From: Saccharicrinis sp963667815
GTDB lineage: Bacteria > Bacteroidota > Bacteroidia > Bacteroidales > Marinilabiliaceae
NCBI GenBank assembly: GCA_963667815.1
Contig: OY764021.1
DNA: 64,000 bases
Direction: 5' to 3' (one strand)
The position numbers and the translations under genes were made by a program. Under the pieces are notes generated by a model, which saw only the letters and a program-made list of their open reading frames with translations, was not told where the DNA came from and did no database searches. Positions 8,692 to 17,243 of this stretch are shown here, one piece after another. The stretch's first letter is position 1; every line of letters starts with the position of its first letter.

Positions 8692-10042
8692 GAACTTCAG
8701 AGTCAATTTTATTATAAGAACAGTATTGTTAACAGGAACGATCTTTCTTTTTTTCTATTTATTCTACAATACTAGTTTAACAATGACCCTCTTTTTAATT
8801 GGAGGGGCTATTGGTATTCAAGTATTTGCTTTTTTTCATTATATAGACAGAACGAACCGGGTTTTAAATAATTTTCTGGAATCTATACGATATTCGGACT
8901 TTACAAGAACATTTCAAGTGGAAGGAGAAGGCTCTTCTTTTGAAAAATTAAAAAACTCCTTTAATGAAGTAATTAAAGATTTTCAGGAAGTTAGAGCAGA
9001 AAAAGAAGAAAATTTTTACTATTTACAAACTGTCATTCAACATATTGGGATAGCCTTAATCGCATTTCAAAAAGATGGTAAAGTTGAGTTAATTAACAAT
9101 GCTACAAAAAAACTATTTCAGGTACGAAACCTTACAAATATTGAATCATTAAGAAGTTTCAGTCCGGAAATGGTTGAAAAATTATTTAAAATTGGTCATG
9201 GAGAGAATACTTTAATAAAAGTGCAGGAAAAAGATAACTTGCTACAATTAATTATTTATGCCACTGAATTTACCATACATAACCGAAAGATCACTCTTGT
9301 TTCCATAAAAAACATTCAACAGGAACTGGAAGAGAAAGAAATGGAATCCTGGCAAAAGCTGATTAGGGTTCTTACGCATGAAATTATGAATTCTATTACC
9401 CCCATTTCGTCTTTATCGTCTACAGTTACTCTAATTATTAAGGATTTATGTGAAAACCTTAAAGATTCCGGAGTTAACAATGATGACATTGAATCGCTTG
9501 AAGAGGTAGAAAGTGCATTAAAAACAATTCATAAACGAACTGATGGATTATTACACTTTGTTAATACATACCGAGATTTAACGAAGATCCCAAATCCAAA
9601 TTTCTCAATATTTAAAATCAGTCACCTTTTTGATAATATCAAAAACTTGTTTGAAGAGGAACTTAAGACAAAACATATTGATTGCGAAGTAAAAATTGAA
9701 CCTGAATCTTTAGAATTATCAGCTGATGAGCAATTAATTGAACAGGTTATTATTAACCTGATTAAAAATGCTATTCATGCTGTTGAAGGAAGGGATAATG
9801 CAAAAATCAAACTCTTATCGAATTTGAATAGTCGGGGAAAAACAATAATACAAGTGGTTGATAATGGTCCTGGAATTTTACCTAATGTACTTGAACGAAT
9901 TTTCATCCCATTTTTCACAACAAAACCTCAGGGATCAGGTATAGGATTAAGTTTATCGCGTCAGATACTAAGACTGCACGGCGGTACAATCAATGCATAT
10001 TCAGAACCAGATCAAGAAACTAAGTTTACACTTACTTTTTAA
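8681..10042 (+). CDS. Membrane-bound sensor histidine kinase, NtrY-like
   Basis: Cognate kinase of the preceding regulator. The 453 residues start with two transmembrane helices (about 12-30 and 33-52) with almost no periplasmic loop. A HAMP-like/coiled region and a PAS-like domain (about 110-210) follow. Then comes a HisKA box with H233 in LTHEIMNSITP, the NtrY-like form. The HATPase domain has N-box IINLIKNAIHAV, G1 DNGPGI and G2 GSGIGLSLSRQ. The lack of an external sensor domain suggests that it senses within the membrane or the cytoplasm, perhaps the state of the ABC permease. Its 3' end overlaps the convergent rex gene by 11 bases. Confidence 0.92.
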   Translation: MVYKNFRVNFIIRTVLLTGTIFLFFYLFYNTSLTMTLFLIGGAIGIQVFAFFHYIDRTNRVLNNFLESIRYSDFTRTFQVEGEGSSFEKLKNSFNEVIKDFQEVRAEKEENFYYLQTVIQHIGIALIAFQKDGKVELINNATKKLFQVRNLTNIESLRSFSPEMVEKLFKIGHGENTLIKVQEKDNLLQLIIYATEFTIHNRKITLVSIKNIQQELEEKEMESWQKLIRVLTHEIMNSITPISSLSSTVTLIIKDLCENLKDSGVNNDDIESLEEVESALKTIHKRTDGLLHFVNTYRDLTKIPNPNFSIFKISHLFDNIKNLFEEELKTKHIDCEVKIEPESLELSADEQLIEQVIINLIKNAIHAVEGRDNAKIKLLSNLNSRGKTIIQVVDNGPGILPNVLERIFIPFFTTKPQGSGIGLSLSRQILRLHGGTINAYSEPDQETKFTLTF

Positions 10043-10682
10043 TAGAACTCATTCTATTAAACATTACAGCTAAATGTGCATATAACGAAGTATCCTGAAC
10101 CACACAATCCTCTCCTAAACGAATTCTAATTGGAGTAAAGTTCCAAATACCTTTAATCCCTCCTTTTGCCATTTGTTGTGCTACATCCTGAGCAAATTCT
10201 GCAGGAACAGTTAAAATACCTACTTCAACATTCTTATCTTTCATCTTTTCAAACTCAGACACATGCAAAATAGGCACACCTTCTATTGTTCTACCCACAA
10301 CCTTAGGATCAATATCGAAAGCCGCAACAATCTTCAATCCATACTGATCTAACCCATGATCGTGTAATAGGGCATTTCCTAAACTACCAGCTCCAAATAA
10401 ATATGCTTTATCCAGCTTACGAAAACCAAGAAAATCTTCAAGGACATCAATTAAAGTATTAACTTCATACCCTACCCGTGTTTTTCCAACTATACTTGTA
10501 TAAGATAAATCCTTTGTTACCTGCGTTGGATCAACCCCCATATCTCTTGCAATATGGGTTGAAGATACATACTCCTGATTTCTTCTTTTTGCCAATTTTA
10601 GATATGCTAAATAACATGGCATTCTACGAAGAGATGGCTCAGGAACAATTCCCTCCTTTTTTTTAGTATTTTCTGATGACAT
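10032..10682 (-). CDS. rex: Redox-sensing transcriptional repressor Rex
   Basis: Repressor that releases DNA when NADH is high and so opens fermentative and anaerobic genes. The 216 residues are slightly longer than usual. An N-terminal winged helix (about 18-90; motif HIARDMGVDPTQVTKDLSY) precedes a Rossmann domain with GAGSLG (about 97-102) and the acidic end of strand two in AAFDIDP. The C-terminal domain-swap helix is present. It stands alone, converges on the kinase gene and overlaps it by 11 bases. Likely targets in the window are the iron alcohol dehydrogenase and aldo/keto reductase, but no clear Rex palindrome was found upstream of them. Confidence 0.96.
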   Translation of the reverse strand: MSSENTKKKEGIVPEPSLRRMPCYLAYLKLAKRRNQEYVSSTHIARDMGVDPTQVTKDLSYTSIVGKTRVGYEVNTLIDVLEDFLGFRKLDKAYLFGAGSLGNALLHDHGLDQYGLKIVAAFDIDPKVVGRTIEGVPILHVSEFEKMKDKNVEVGILTVPAEFAQDVAQQMAKGGIKGIWNFTPIRIRLGEDCVVQDTSLYAHLAVMFNRMSSIKK

Positions 10683-10975
10683 ATTTTGTTGCTAGTACTA
10701 TTCTATAATTAATGATGGCACAAAATCGGTAAATTTTATCCCTTCAACACAAAAGTAGAGAAGTTTTCGATTAAAGAAAATAATCATTAATAAAATAATA
10801 GCATTTAAAACCTGTCTATATAACATTAATTTACTATTCTATCGCCCATCTCTGCCTATTTGACCGTGATATAATAAAGTGCTATAAAAAATTAACAATT
10901 ACATTAATTCCCGATGCAATTATCAAATATTATACCGCTATTAACTTACATAGCACTAGCGCCGATTATAAAAAC
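10683..10975. other. Non-coding region between rex and alaS
   Basis: About 290 AT-rich bases upstream of rex. No conserved gene, repeat or operator was recognised apart from the alaS terminator at its left-hand end relative to alaS. Confidence 0.5.
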
Positions 10976-11009
10976 AAAAAAGCCTGTAAGAAGTATGTTC
11001 TTACAGGCT
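10976..11009 (-). terminator. Rho-independent terminator after alaS
   Basis: Perfect 10-bp inverted repeat AGCCTGTAAG (10981-10990) and CTTACAGGCT (11000-11009) with a 9-base loop. On the minus strand a TTTTTG TTTTT tract follows. It lies 26 bases past the alaS stop. Confidence 0.9.
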
Positions 11010-11034
11010 AAATTATATTTCTATTTGTTATTAT

Positions 11035-13665
11035 CTAAGCTAACTTTTCTTCAATAAAAGCTTTTGCTTTTTCAATAGCATTATCTAATCCTTGAGCATT
11101 TTTACCTCCTGCAGTAGCAAAGAATGGTTGGCCACCGCCACCTCCTTGAATTTCTTTGGCACAATCTCGAATAACCTCTACAGCGTTAATTTTACCCGAC
11201 TTAGCCAACTCATCTGACGCAATTACACTTAATTGAGGTTTACCATTTACATTAGCCCCAAGAACTGCAACAAATTCGTTCATTTCCTTTTTAATCTGAA
11301 ATGCCAAATCTTTCAATTTATCTCCAAGCATAGGATTTACATTTGCCACAATCACCTGAACACCACCAACTTCAAAAGCTCTATCAATTAGGTCACGTTT
11401 TTCAATATTGATAAAATTCTGTTTCATTGAATCCAATTCTTTTCCAAGCTTGCTGTTATCGGTCATTAATGATTCAATATTCTTTTGAAGATCTCCAGAA
11501 GCTTTAAACATATCCTGAATTCCTAAAATAAGGTTATGCTGAGCCATAATCATTTCTTCTGCCTTTTCTCCTGTAACAGCTTCAATTCTTCTAACTCCTG
11601 CAGAGATTGAAGATTCACTGATAATCTTGAAGAATCCTATTTCACCGGTATTATGAACATGAGTACCACCACAAAGCTCAATAGAATCACCAAATTTTAT
11701 GGCTCTTACTAAATCCCCGTATTTCTCCCCAAACAACATCATTGCACCCATATCATGAGCTTTTGCAACAGGAATTTCTCTCATTTCTTCTAAAGCAAAA
11801 TTGGTTCTGATTCTTTTATTTACAATTTTTTCAACCGCTTCAATTTCTTCTCTGGTCATTTTTTGAAAATGAGCAAAATCAAAACGCAAGTAATCCGGAT
11901 GAACCAATGATCCTTTTTGTTCTACATGTGTACCTAAAACTTCTCTTAAAGCTTGGTGTAATAAGTGTGTACCTGTATGGTTATTTGCCGTATTCTGACG
12001 ACGACTACCGTTTACATATGCTTTAAACTCACACTTAATATTTGTAGGAAGTTTTTTAGCAATATGAACAATCAGGTTATTTTCCTTTTTAGTATCGATA
12101 ATTTCAATTTTTTCCATTCCATTATCAATATAACCTGTATCTCCAACCTGACCTCCACTCTCGGCATAGAACGGAGTAATATTAAATACTAATTGATATA
12201 ATGTTTTATTTTTGGCTGTGATCTTTCTATATCTGGTAATTGTAATTTCACTCTCCAGGTAATCATAACCAATAAATTCTTCCACATCATCTTGTAATAA
12301 GGTTACCCAATCTTCTGTTTCAACAGCTGTAGCACTTCTGGCTCTTTCTTTTTGAGCTTCCATTTCCTTTTCAAACTCCTTGCGATTCACCACGAGGTCG
12401 TTTTCTTTAAGAATTAATTCTGTTAAATCTAAAGGAAATCCATAAGTATCATATAATTCAAAAGCAACTTTACCTTCTACAACTTTATAATTGCCTTCTT
12501 TTGTTGTTTTAATGATCTTATCAAGCATTGAAATACCAGTAGCAAGCGTTCTTAAGAACGATTCTTCCTCTTCCTTAATCACTTTAGTAATCAATTCTTT
12601 TTGATTTTCTAGTTCTGGATAGTGATCACCCATCGACTGAATTAAAGCTGGCAACAATTTATGCATAAATGAATTACGCTGTCCTAGGAAGGTATAACCA
12701 TACCTTACAGCTCTACGCAAAATTCGACGAATTACATAACCCGCTTTATTATTTGATGGCAATTGACCATCAGTAATAGAGAAAGCAATAGTTCGAATAT
12801 GATCGGCAATAACACGCATTGCAATATCTTTTTCTTTACTCTCTCCGTATTTTGATTCCGTAACTTTAGCAATTTCACCAATTATTGGAGTAAATACATC
12901 TGTATCGTAATTGGATTTTTTTCCTTGCAAAGCCATACATAAACGCTCAAATCCCATACCTGTATCCACATGTTTTTGCGGAAGAGGTTCTAAGTCTCCA
13001 TTAGCTTTACGATTATATTGAATAAATACAAGGTTCCAAATTTCAATCACTTCAGGGTGATCTTGATTTACAAGCTCCGCACCTCCAACTTTTGCAATTT
13101 CTTCATCAGATCTTAAATCAACATGAATTTCGGAACATGGACCACAAGGCCCCATATCTCCCATCTCCCAAAAATTATCTTTTCTGTTTCCGTTGATTAT
13201 TCTTTCCTCAGGAAGAAATTCTTTCCAAAAATTAAATGCTTCCATATCCTTGTCAAGCTCCATATCCTTGTCGCCTTCGAATACTGTAGCATATAAACGT
13301 GATTTATCTAACTTCAATACTTCAGTTAAATATTCCCATGCCCAACTAATCGCTTCCTTCTTAAAGTAATCACCAAAAGACCAGTTTCCCAACATCTCAA
13401 ACATCGTGTGGTGATATGTATCATGTCCTACTTCTTCTAAATCGTTGTGTTTTCCAGAAACACGCAAACATTTTTGAGAGTTGGCTACTCTTGGAGATGA
13501 AGGTTTACTATTACCTAAAAATATATCTTTAAACTGGTTCATACCAGCATTGGTAAACATAAGGGTTGGATCGTTTTTTACCACCATGGGTGCCGACGAT
13601 ACAATTTGGTGCTGTTTTGACTCAAAAAACTCACAAAAGCTTTTTCTTACCTCAGAAGCATTCAT
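11035..13665 (-). CDS. alaS: Alanine--tRNA ligase
   Basis: Charges tRNA-Ala and clears mischarged Ser and Gly. The 876 residues match the family length. The class II catalytic core occupies the first 450 residues (motifs NAGMNQFKDIF and HTMFEMLGNWSFGDYF). The editing domain carries the HTGTHLLH zinc/catalytic motif (about 568-575) and CGGTH (about 668-672). The C-Ala domain ends in GGGGGQPFFATAGG. All expected metal ligands are present. It diverges from an M23 peptidase gene, an arrangement seen often in Bacteroidota. The start fits the family's N-terminal RKSFCEFFESKQH alignment. Confidence 0.98.
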   Translation of the reverse strand: MNASEVRKSFCEFFESKQHQIVSSAPMVVKNDPTLMFTNAGMNQFKDIFLGNSKPSSPRVANSQKCLRVSGKHNDLEEVGHDTYHHTMFEMLGNWSFGDYFKKEAISWAWEYLTEVLKLDKSRLYATVFEGDKDMELDKDMEAFNFWKEFLPEERIINGNRKDNFWEMGDMGPCGPCSEIHVDLRSDEEIAKVGGAELVNQDHPEVIEIWNLVFIQYNRKANGDLEPLPQKHVDTGMGFERLCMALQGKKSNYDTDVFTPIIGEIAKVTESKYGESKEKDIAMRVIADHIRTIAFSITDGQLPSNNKAGYVIRRILRRAVRYGYTFLGQRNSFMHKLLPALIQSMGDHYPELENQKELITKVIKEEEESFLRTLATGISMLDKIIKTTKEGNYKVVEGKVAFELYDTYGFPLDLTELILKENDLVVNRKEFEKEMEAQKERARSATAVETEDWVTLLQDDVEEFIGYDYLESEITITRYRKITAKNKTLYQLVFNITPFYAESGGQVGDTGYIDNGMEKIEIIDTKKENNLIVHIAKKLPTNIKCEFKAYVNGSRRQNTANNHTGTHLLHQALREVLGTHVEQKGSLVHPDYLRFDFAHFQKMTREEIEAVEKIVNKRIRTNFALEEMREIPVAKAHDMGAMMLFGEKYGDLVRAIKFGDSIELCGGTHVHNTGEIGFFKIISESSISAGVRRIEAVTGEKAEEMIMAQHNLILGIQDMFKASGDLQKNIESLMTDNSKLGKELDSMKQNFINIEKRDLIDRAFEVGGVQVIVANVNPMLGDKLKDLAFQIKKEMNEFVAVLGANVNGKPQLSVIASDELAKSGKINAVEVIRDCAKEIQGGGGGQPFFATAGGKNAQGLDNAIEKAKAFIEEKLA

Positions 13666-13799
13666 ATTTATTAAATATTATCGTTTTTATTTTGCGAATA
13701 TACACTAACTTTGGAAGTTGCAAAGGTAGATTATTTAACTAATTTTGCAGCGTTTAACAGGTAAAAATCCTATTAAAAGAATTAAAACTTATTTCGTAT

Positions 13800-14771
13800 A
13801 TGTCAAAAGTTAAATTTAGATACAACCCAGACACACTAAGTTATGACAAAATAGAAACAGGTTTTAAGTACTATTTATCCAGAGTTTTTTTTCACTTCTT
13901 TTTTGGAGCACTACTGGGTTTGGTGTACTTTTTTGCTTACACTTATTTTATTGACAGTCCTAAGGAGAAAAGGCTTATTCGGGAAAACGCAAGGCTAACA
14001 ACTCAATTTGAAATATTAAGTAAACGATTGGATGAAACTTCAAAAGTTTTAGATGATATTCAGCTTCGCGACGAAAATATTTACAGAGTAATCTTTCAGG
14101 CTGACTCCATCCCAAATTCTATACGCAAAGCAGGTTTTGGTGGTGTAAACAGATATGAACCATTAGAAGATTTAGATAATTCAAAGTTGGTAATTTCTAC
14201 AGCAAAAAAATTAGATATTATTGTTAAACAAGCATATGTACAATCTAAATCTTTTGATGAAATTATTGAGTTAGCAAAGCGAAATGAAGATTTATTGAAA
14301 TGTACTCCTGCCATTATGCCAATATCAAATAAAGATTTAAAACGAACTGCCAGTGGTTGGGGATATCGTATTCACCCCATATACAAAACACGTCGTTTTC
14401 ATTCCGGGATGGATTTTACAGCTCCTACAGGCACTGATATCTATGCTACAGGTGACGGTAAAGTAAGTAAAATTACCCGCGAAAAAACCGGATATGGTAA
14501 TCGTGTTGAAATTGATCATGGTTTTGGCTTTAAAACACTTTATGCTCACATGAACGCTTTTAATGTTAAACTAGGTCAAAAAGTAAAACGTGGAGATGTA
14601 ATTGGTTTTGTTGGAAACACAGGTACTTCAACAGCTCCTCACCTTCATTACGAGGTTCATGTTAAAAATAAAAAAGTAAATCCTTCGCACTATTATTTTA
14701 ATGACTTATCTGCGGAAGAATATGAAGAAATGATTCGAATTTCATCTAATTCAAATCAAACGTTTGACTAA
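13800..14771 (+). CDS. Membrane-anchored M23 (LytM-type) metallopeptidase
   Basis: Cell-wall endopeptidase or cell-wall enzyme activator. The 323 residues comprise a short cytosolic start, one transmembrane helix (about 30-50), a coiled coil (about 58-88) and an M23 domain (about 180-300). The zinc ligands are visible in RFHSGMDF (H and D) and in PHLHYEV. The HMNAF-type tip motif YAHM is also present. This anchor, coiled coil and LytM layout is typical of periplasmic division or envelope peptidases. It diverges from alaS with 134 bases between them. Confidence 0.92.
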   Translation: MSKVKFRYNPDTLSYDKIETGFKYYLSRVFFHFFFGALLGLVYFFAYTYFIDSPKEKRLIRENARLTTQFEILSKRLDETSKVLDDIQLRDENIYRVIFQADSIPNSIRKAGFGGVNRYEPLEDLDNSKLVISTAKKLDIIVKQAYVQSKSFDEIIELAKRNEDLLKCTPAIMPISNKDLKRTASGWGYRIHPIYKTRRFHSGMDFTAPTGTDIYATGDGKVSKITREKTGYGNRVEIDHGFGFKTLYAHMNAFNVKLGQKVKRGDVIGFVGNTGTSTAPHLHYEVHVKNKKVNPSHYYFNDLSAEEYEEMIRISSNSNQTFD

Positions 14772-14918
14772 AATTGATTTATTAAACAGTTAAAGCAAAG
14801 CAGATAAACCAGAAGACATTCACTTTACTGTAAACACCTCTTTTATATTTTAATACATCTGGAAAGGCTTGTTTTTTTTTCCTATATTTAGGATACACAT
14901 CATTCAGTATTAAAATGA

Positions 14919-15755
14919 ATGAATATGAAAGACCTTATACAGAAAAGCATCGAACTTGAAGGCCATAAGCTCGTATATTACGAAGGCGGAGATGGTGTTC
15001 CTATCTTATTTATACATGGAATTTCAACTTACTCGTTTATCTGGCGTAATATAGCTCCGGAATTTATAAATGATTACAGGGTTATTGTTGTTGATTTATT
15101 TGGCTGTGGCCAATCTGACTTACGAACAGATATTTCATTTAGTTTAGCTAACCATGCCAGGTTTTTGATGATTCTATTGGATAAATTAAACATTGATGAT
15201 TTTCATATTGTTAGTCATGATGTTGGTGGAGGAATAGCGCAAATTATGAGTGCTACTCAACCTCAAAGGATTATATCAGCAACCTTAATCAATACTGTGG
15301 CATACAAATTTTGGCCTGTTCAACCAATTATTGCAATGCGTACTCCAATTATAAGACAGCTTGCTGCAGCTACTCTTGATGCGTGGTCTTTAAAACTAAT
15401 TGTAAAAAGAGGATTATATCATACAAACTCATTTACAAATGAACTATTAGAATTATTTAAAGCAGGTATTCAATCGAAAGCGGGAAGAAAAGCATTCCTT
15501 CATTTTGCACATTCCTTAAACAACGAAGATTTAACCAGTATTTCAGATCAACTTCATCAAATTAATGTACCTTTTTTAATTATCAGGGGAGCGGCCGATG
15601 TATATTTGAGTTCAGCTATAACCCAAGAACTAGTTAACAATTTAAAAAATTGCGATTCAAAAATCATACAAACAGCAGGTCATTTTGCTCAGGAAGATGA
15701 ACCTCAATTTATAATTAACGAAATTCTAAGCTTTATTCTATTGAATGAGAGATGA
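14919..15755 (+). CDS. Alpha/beta hydrolase with aspartate nucleophile
   Basis: The 278 residues form an alpha/beta hydrolase fold. The nucleophile elbow is SHDVGGG, putting D101 where lipases have serine. HGISTYSFIW supplies the oxyanion hole, an acidic residue in RGAADVY and the His of TAGHFAQ complete a triad. An Asp nucleophile is characteristic of epoxide hydrolases and haloalkane or fluoroacetate dehalogenases, so one of these reactions is likely, but the substrate is unknown. Start chosen at the ATG reading MNMKDLIQ; another ATG four bases upstream is out of frame. It overlaps the next kinase gene by 11 bases, an unusual pairing that suggests the two products are made together. Confidence 0.85.
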   Translation: MNMKDLIQKSIELEGHKLVYYEGGDGVPILFIHGISTYSFIWRNIAPEFINDYRVIVVDLFGCGQSDLRTDISFSLANHARFLMILLDKLNIDDFHIVSHDVGGGIAQIMSATQPQRIISATLINTVAYKFWPVQPIIAMRTPIIRQLAAATLDAWSLKLIVKRGLYHTNSFTNELLELFKAGIQSKAGRKAFLHFAHSLNNEDLTSISDQLHQINVPFLIIRGAADVYLSSAITQELVNNLKNCDSKIIQTAGHFAQEDEPQFIINEILSFILLNER

Positions 15756-17178
15756 GGATAAAAATATAAATCAAATAAAACAACTTCAAGAGTATATTAC
15801 TCATCTTGAAGAAACTAATAACTCATTAGCAAATAGAGCTGAGGAAATTATACTATTAAATTTACTGAGTAATGTTATATCAACTATTGATGATGAAGAA
15901 AAATTAATTGATGAACTGCTTGAAAAAATTTCTATTTTACTGAATCTTCCTTTATGTTGTTGCTACGCTAAATCCATTGATGGTTACAGGCTAATTTCAG
16001 ATTACTACATTGGCGATGATAATATAGAAAAAACTTATACTCTCGTTCTAAATGATTGTATTGAAAAAAAGCTAAGTGCTCAACAGATTTACAATAATTT
16101 ATTAAGCGAATGTATCTTTGATAGTTCCTGGAATTTTCCTATTCAAATTACTGCGGAAACTCAAATTTTGATTGTTCCATTTGAAAGTCAATGGATAAAG
16201 AGGGGGATATTTATATTTTTAAGTGAAAACAGGGAGCTACTACAAGATAATAATATACTTATTCAGCAAGCTATAAGGATGATACTGGATAAAATTGATA
16301 AATTGGCCTATATAAAAAAAATAGAATATTTAAATCAAAGTCTGGAATCGAAAGTAGAACAAAGAACTAAGGAGCTATCTGATATCAACGAAAAACTAAT
16401 CGGAGAAATTAATGTTAGACATGCTGTTGAAATAAGGTTGCGAGAAGCTGTAGATAAAGCTCAGGAGTCAGACAGACTAAAATCTGCTTTCCTGGCCAAT
16501 ATGAGTCACGAAATTAGAACGCCAATGAATGCCATTGTTGGATTCAGTGAGATATTATCCAGTAGCAAATGCAGTGATGAAGAAATAAGAGATTACTCAA
16601 ATCTTATTTATTCCAACTCATTATCTTTACTTAATTTAATAAATGATTTACTTGACTTTTCAAAAATAGAAGCCAATCAACTAACTATAATAAAGAAAAG
16701 ATGTAATCTTAACAAGATTTTTGCAGATATAACCATTCTTACCAAACATATATTTAAACAATATAAGAAGGAAAATGTTTCGTTTTCGATAACAAACAAA
16801 GGCGAATCAAAAGACACCTTTATTTTCACTGATGAATTACGTTTGAAACAAATATTACTTAATTTAATTAGTAATGCGATTAAATTCTCATCAAAAGGAT
16901 CTATAAAACTACATTATTACAACAAAGGAGATAAATACTATTTTGAGGTAAGTGATGAAGGTATTGGAATTGAAAAAGAACAACATGACTTAATATTTAA
17001 TCGCTTTACCAGGGTGATAAGTCATGTAAACAAACCTATTATGGGAAGTGGGCTTGGACTAACCATTACAAGAAACCTGGTGGAGATGTTAGGTGGAAAT
17101 ATTTCTGTGGACTCTAAGCCCGGAAAAGGATCGGTTTTTATGTTTTTTATTGATGTAAGTACAAATACCGATAAATAA
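15745..17178 (+). CDS. Soluble GAF-type sensor histidine kinase
   Basis: The 477 residues have no transmembrane helix. A short coiled coil leads into a GAF-like sensor (about 38-185) containing PLCCCYAK. A second coiled coil (about 190-240) follows, then HisKA with the H-box FLANMSHEIRTPMNAIVGFSE and a HATPase domain (NLISNAIKF, DEGIGIE, GSGLGLTI). There is no receiver domain and no partner regulator beside it. The start overlaps the end of the hydrolase gene by 11 bases; the next in-frame ATG-like option downstream runs into a stop at once. The cysteine-rich segment in the GAF domain could bind metal or heme, but this is only a guess. Confidence 0.9.
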   Translation: MRDEDKNINQIKQLQEYITHLEETNNSLANRAEEIILLNLLSNVISTIDDEEKLIDELLEKISILLNLPLCCCYAKSIDGYRLISDYYIGDDNIEKTYTLVLNDCIEKKLSAQQIYNNLLSECIFDSSWNFPIQITAETQILIVPFESQWIKRGIFIFLSENRELLQDNNILIQQAIRMILDKIDKLAYIKKIEYLNQSLESKVEQRTKELSDINEKLIGEINVRHAVEIRLREAVDKAQESDRLKSAFLANMSHEIRTPMNAIVGFSEILSSSKCSDEEIRDYSNLIYSNSLSLLNLINDLLDFSKIEANQLTIIKKRCNLNKIFADITILTKHIFKQYKKENVSFSITNKGESKDTFIFTDELRLKQILLNLISNAIKFSSKGSIKLHYYNKGDKYYFEVSDEGIGIEKEQHDLIFNRFTRVISHVNKPIMGSGLGLTITRNLVEMLGGNISVDSKPGKGSVFMFFIDVSTNTDK

Positions 17179-17183
17179 AACAA

Positions 17184-17216
17184 AGGCCAGCTCCCTCAAA
17201 ATGAAGAAGCCAGCCT
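17184..17216 (-). terminator. Probable terminator after the GH51 gene
   Basis: Imperfect 11-bp inverted repeat, AGGCCAGCTCC and GAAGCCAGCCT, with a small internal mismatch. On the minus strand it is followed by TTTGTTTTATTT. It lies 27 bases past the GH51 stop and may also slow transcription arriving from the kinase gene. Confidence 0.55.
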
Positions 17217-17243
17217 AACAAAATCCAAATAAATAAATCTCTA

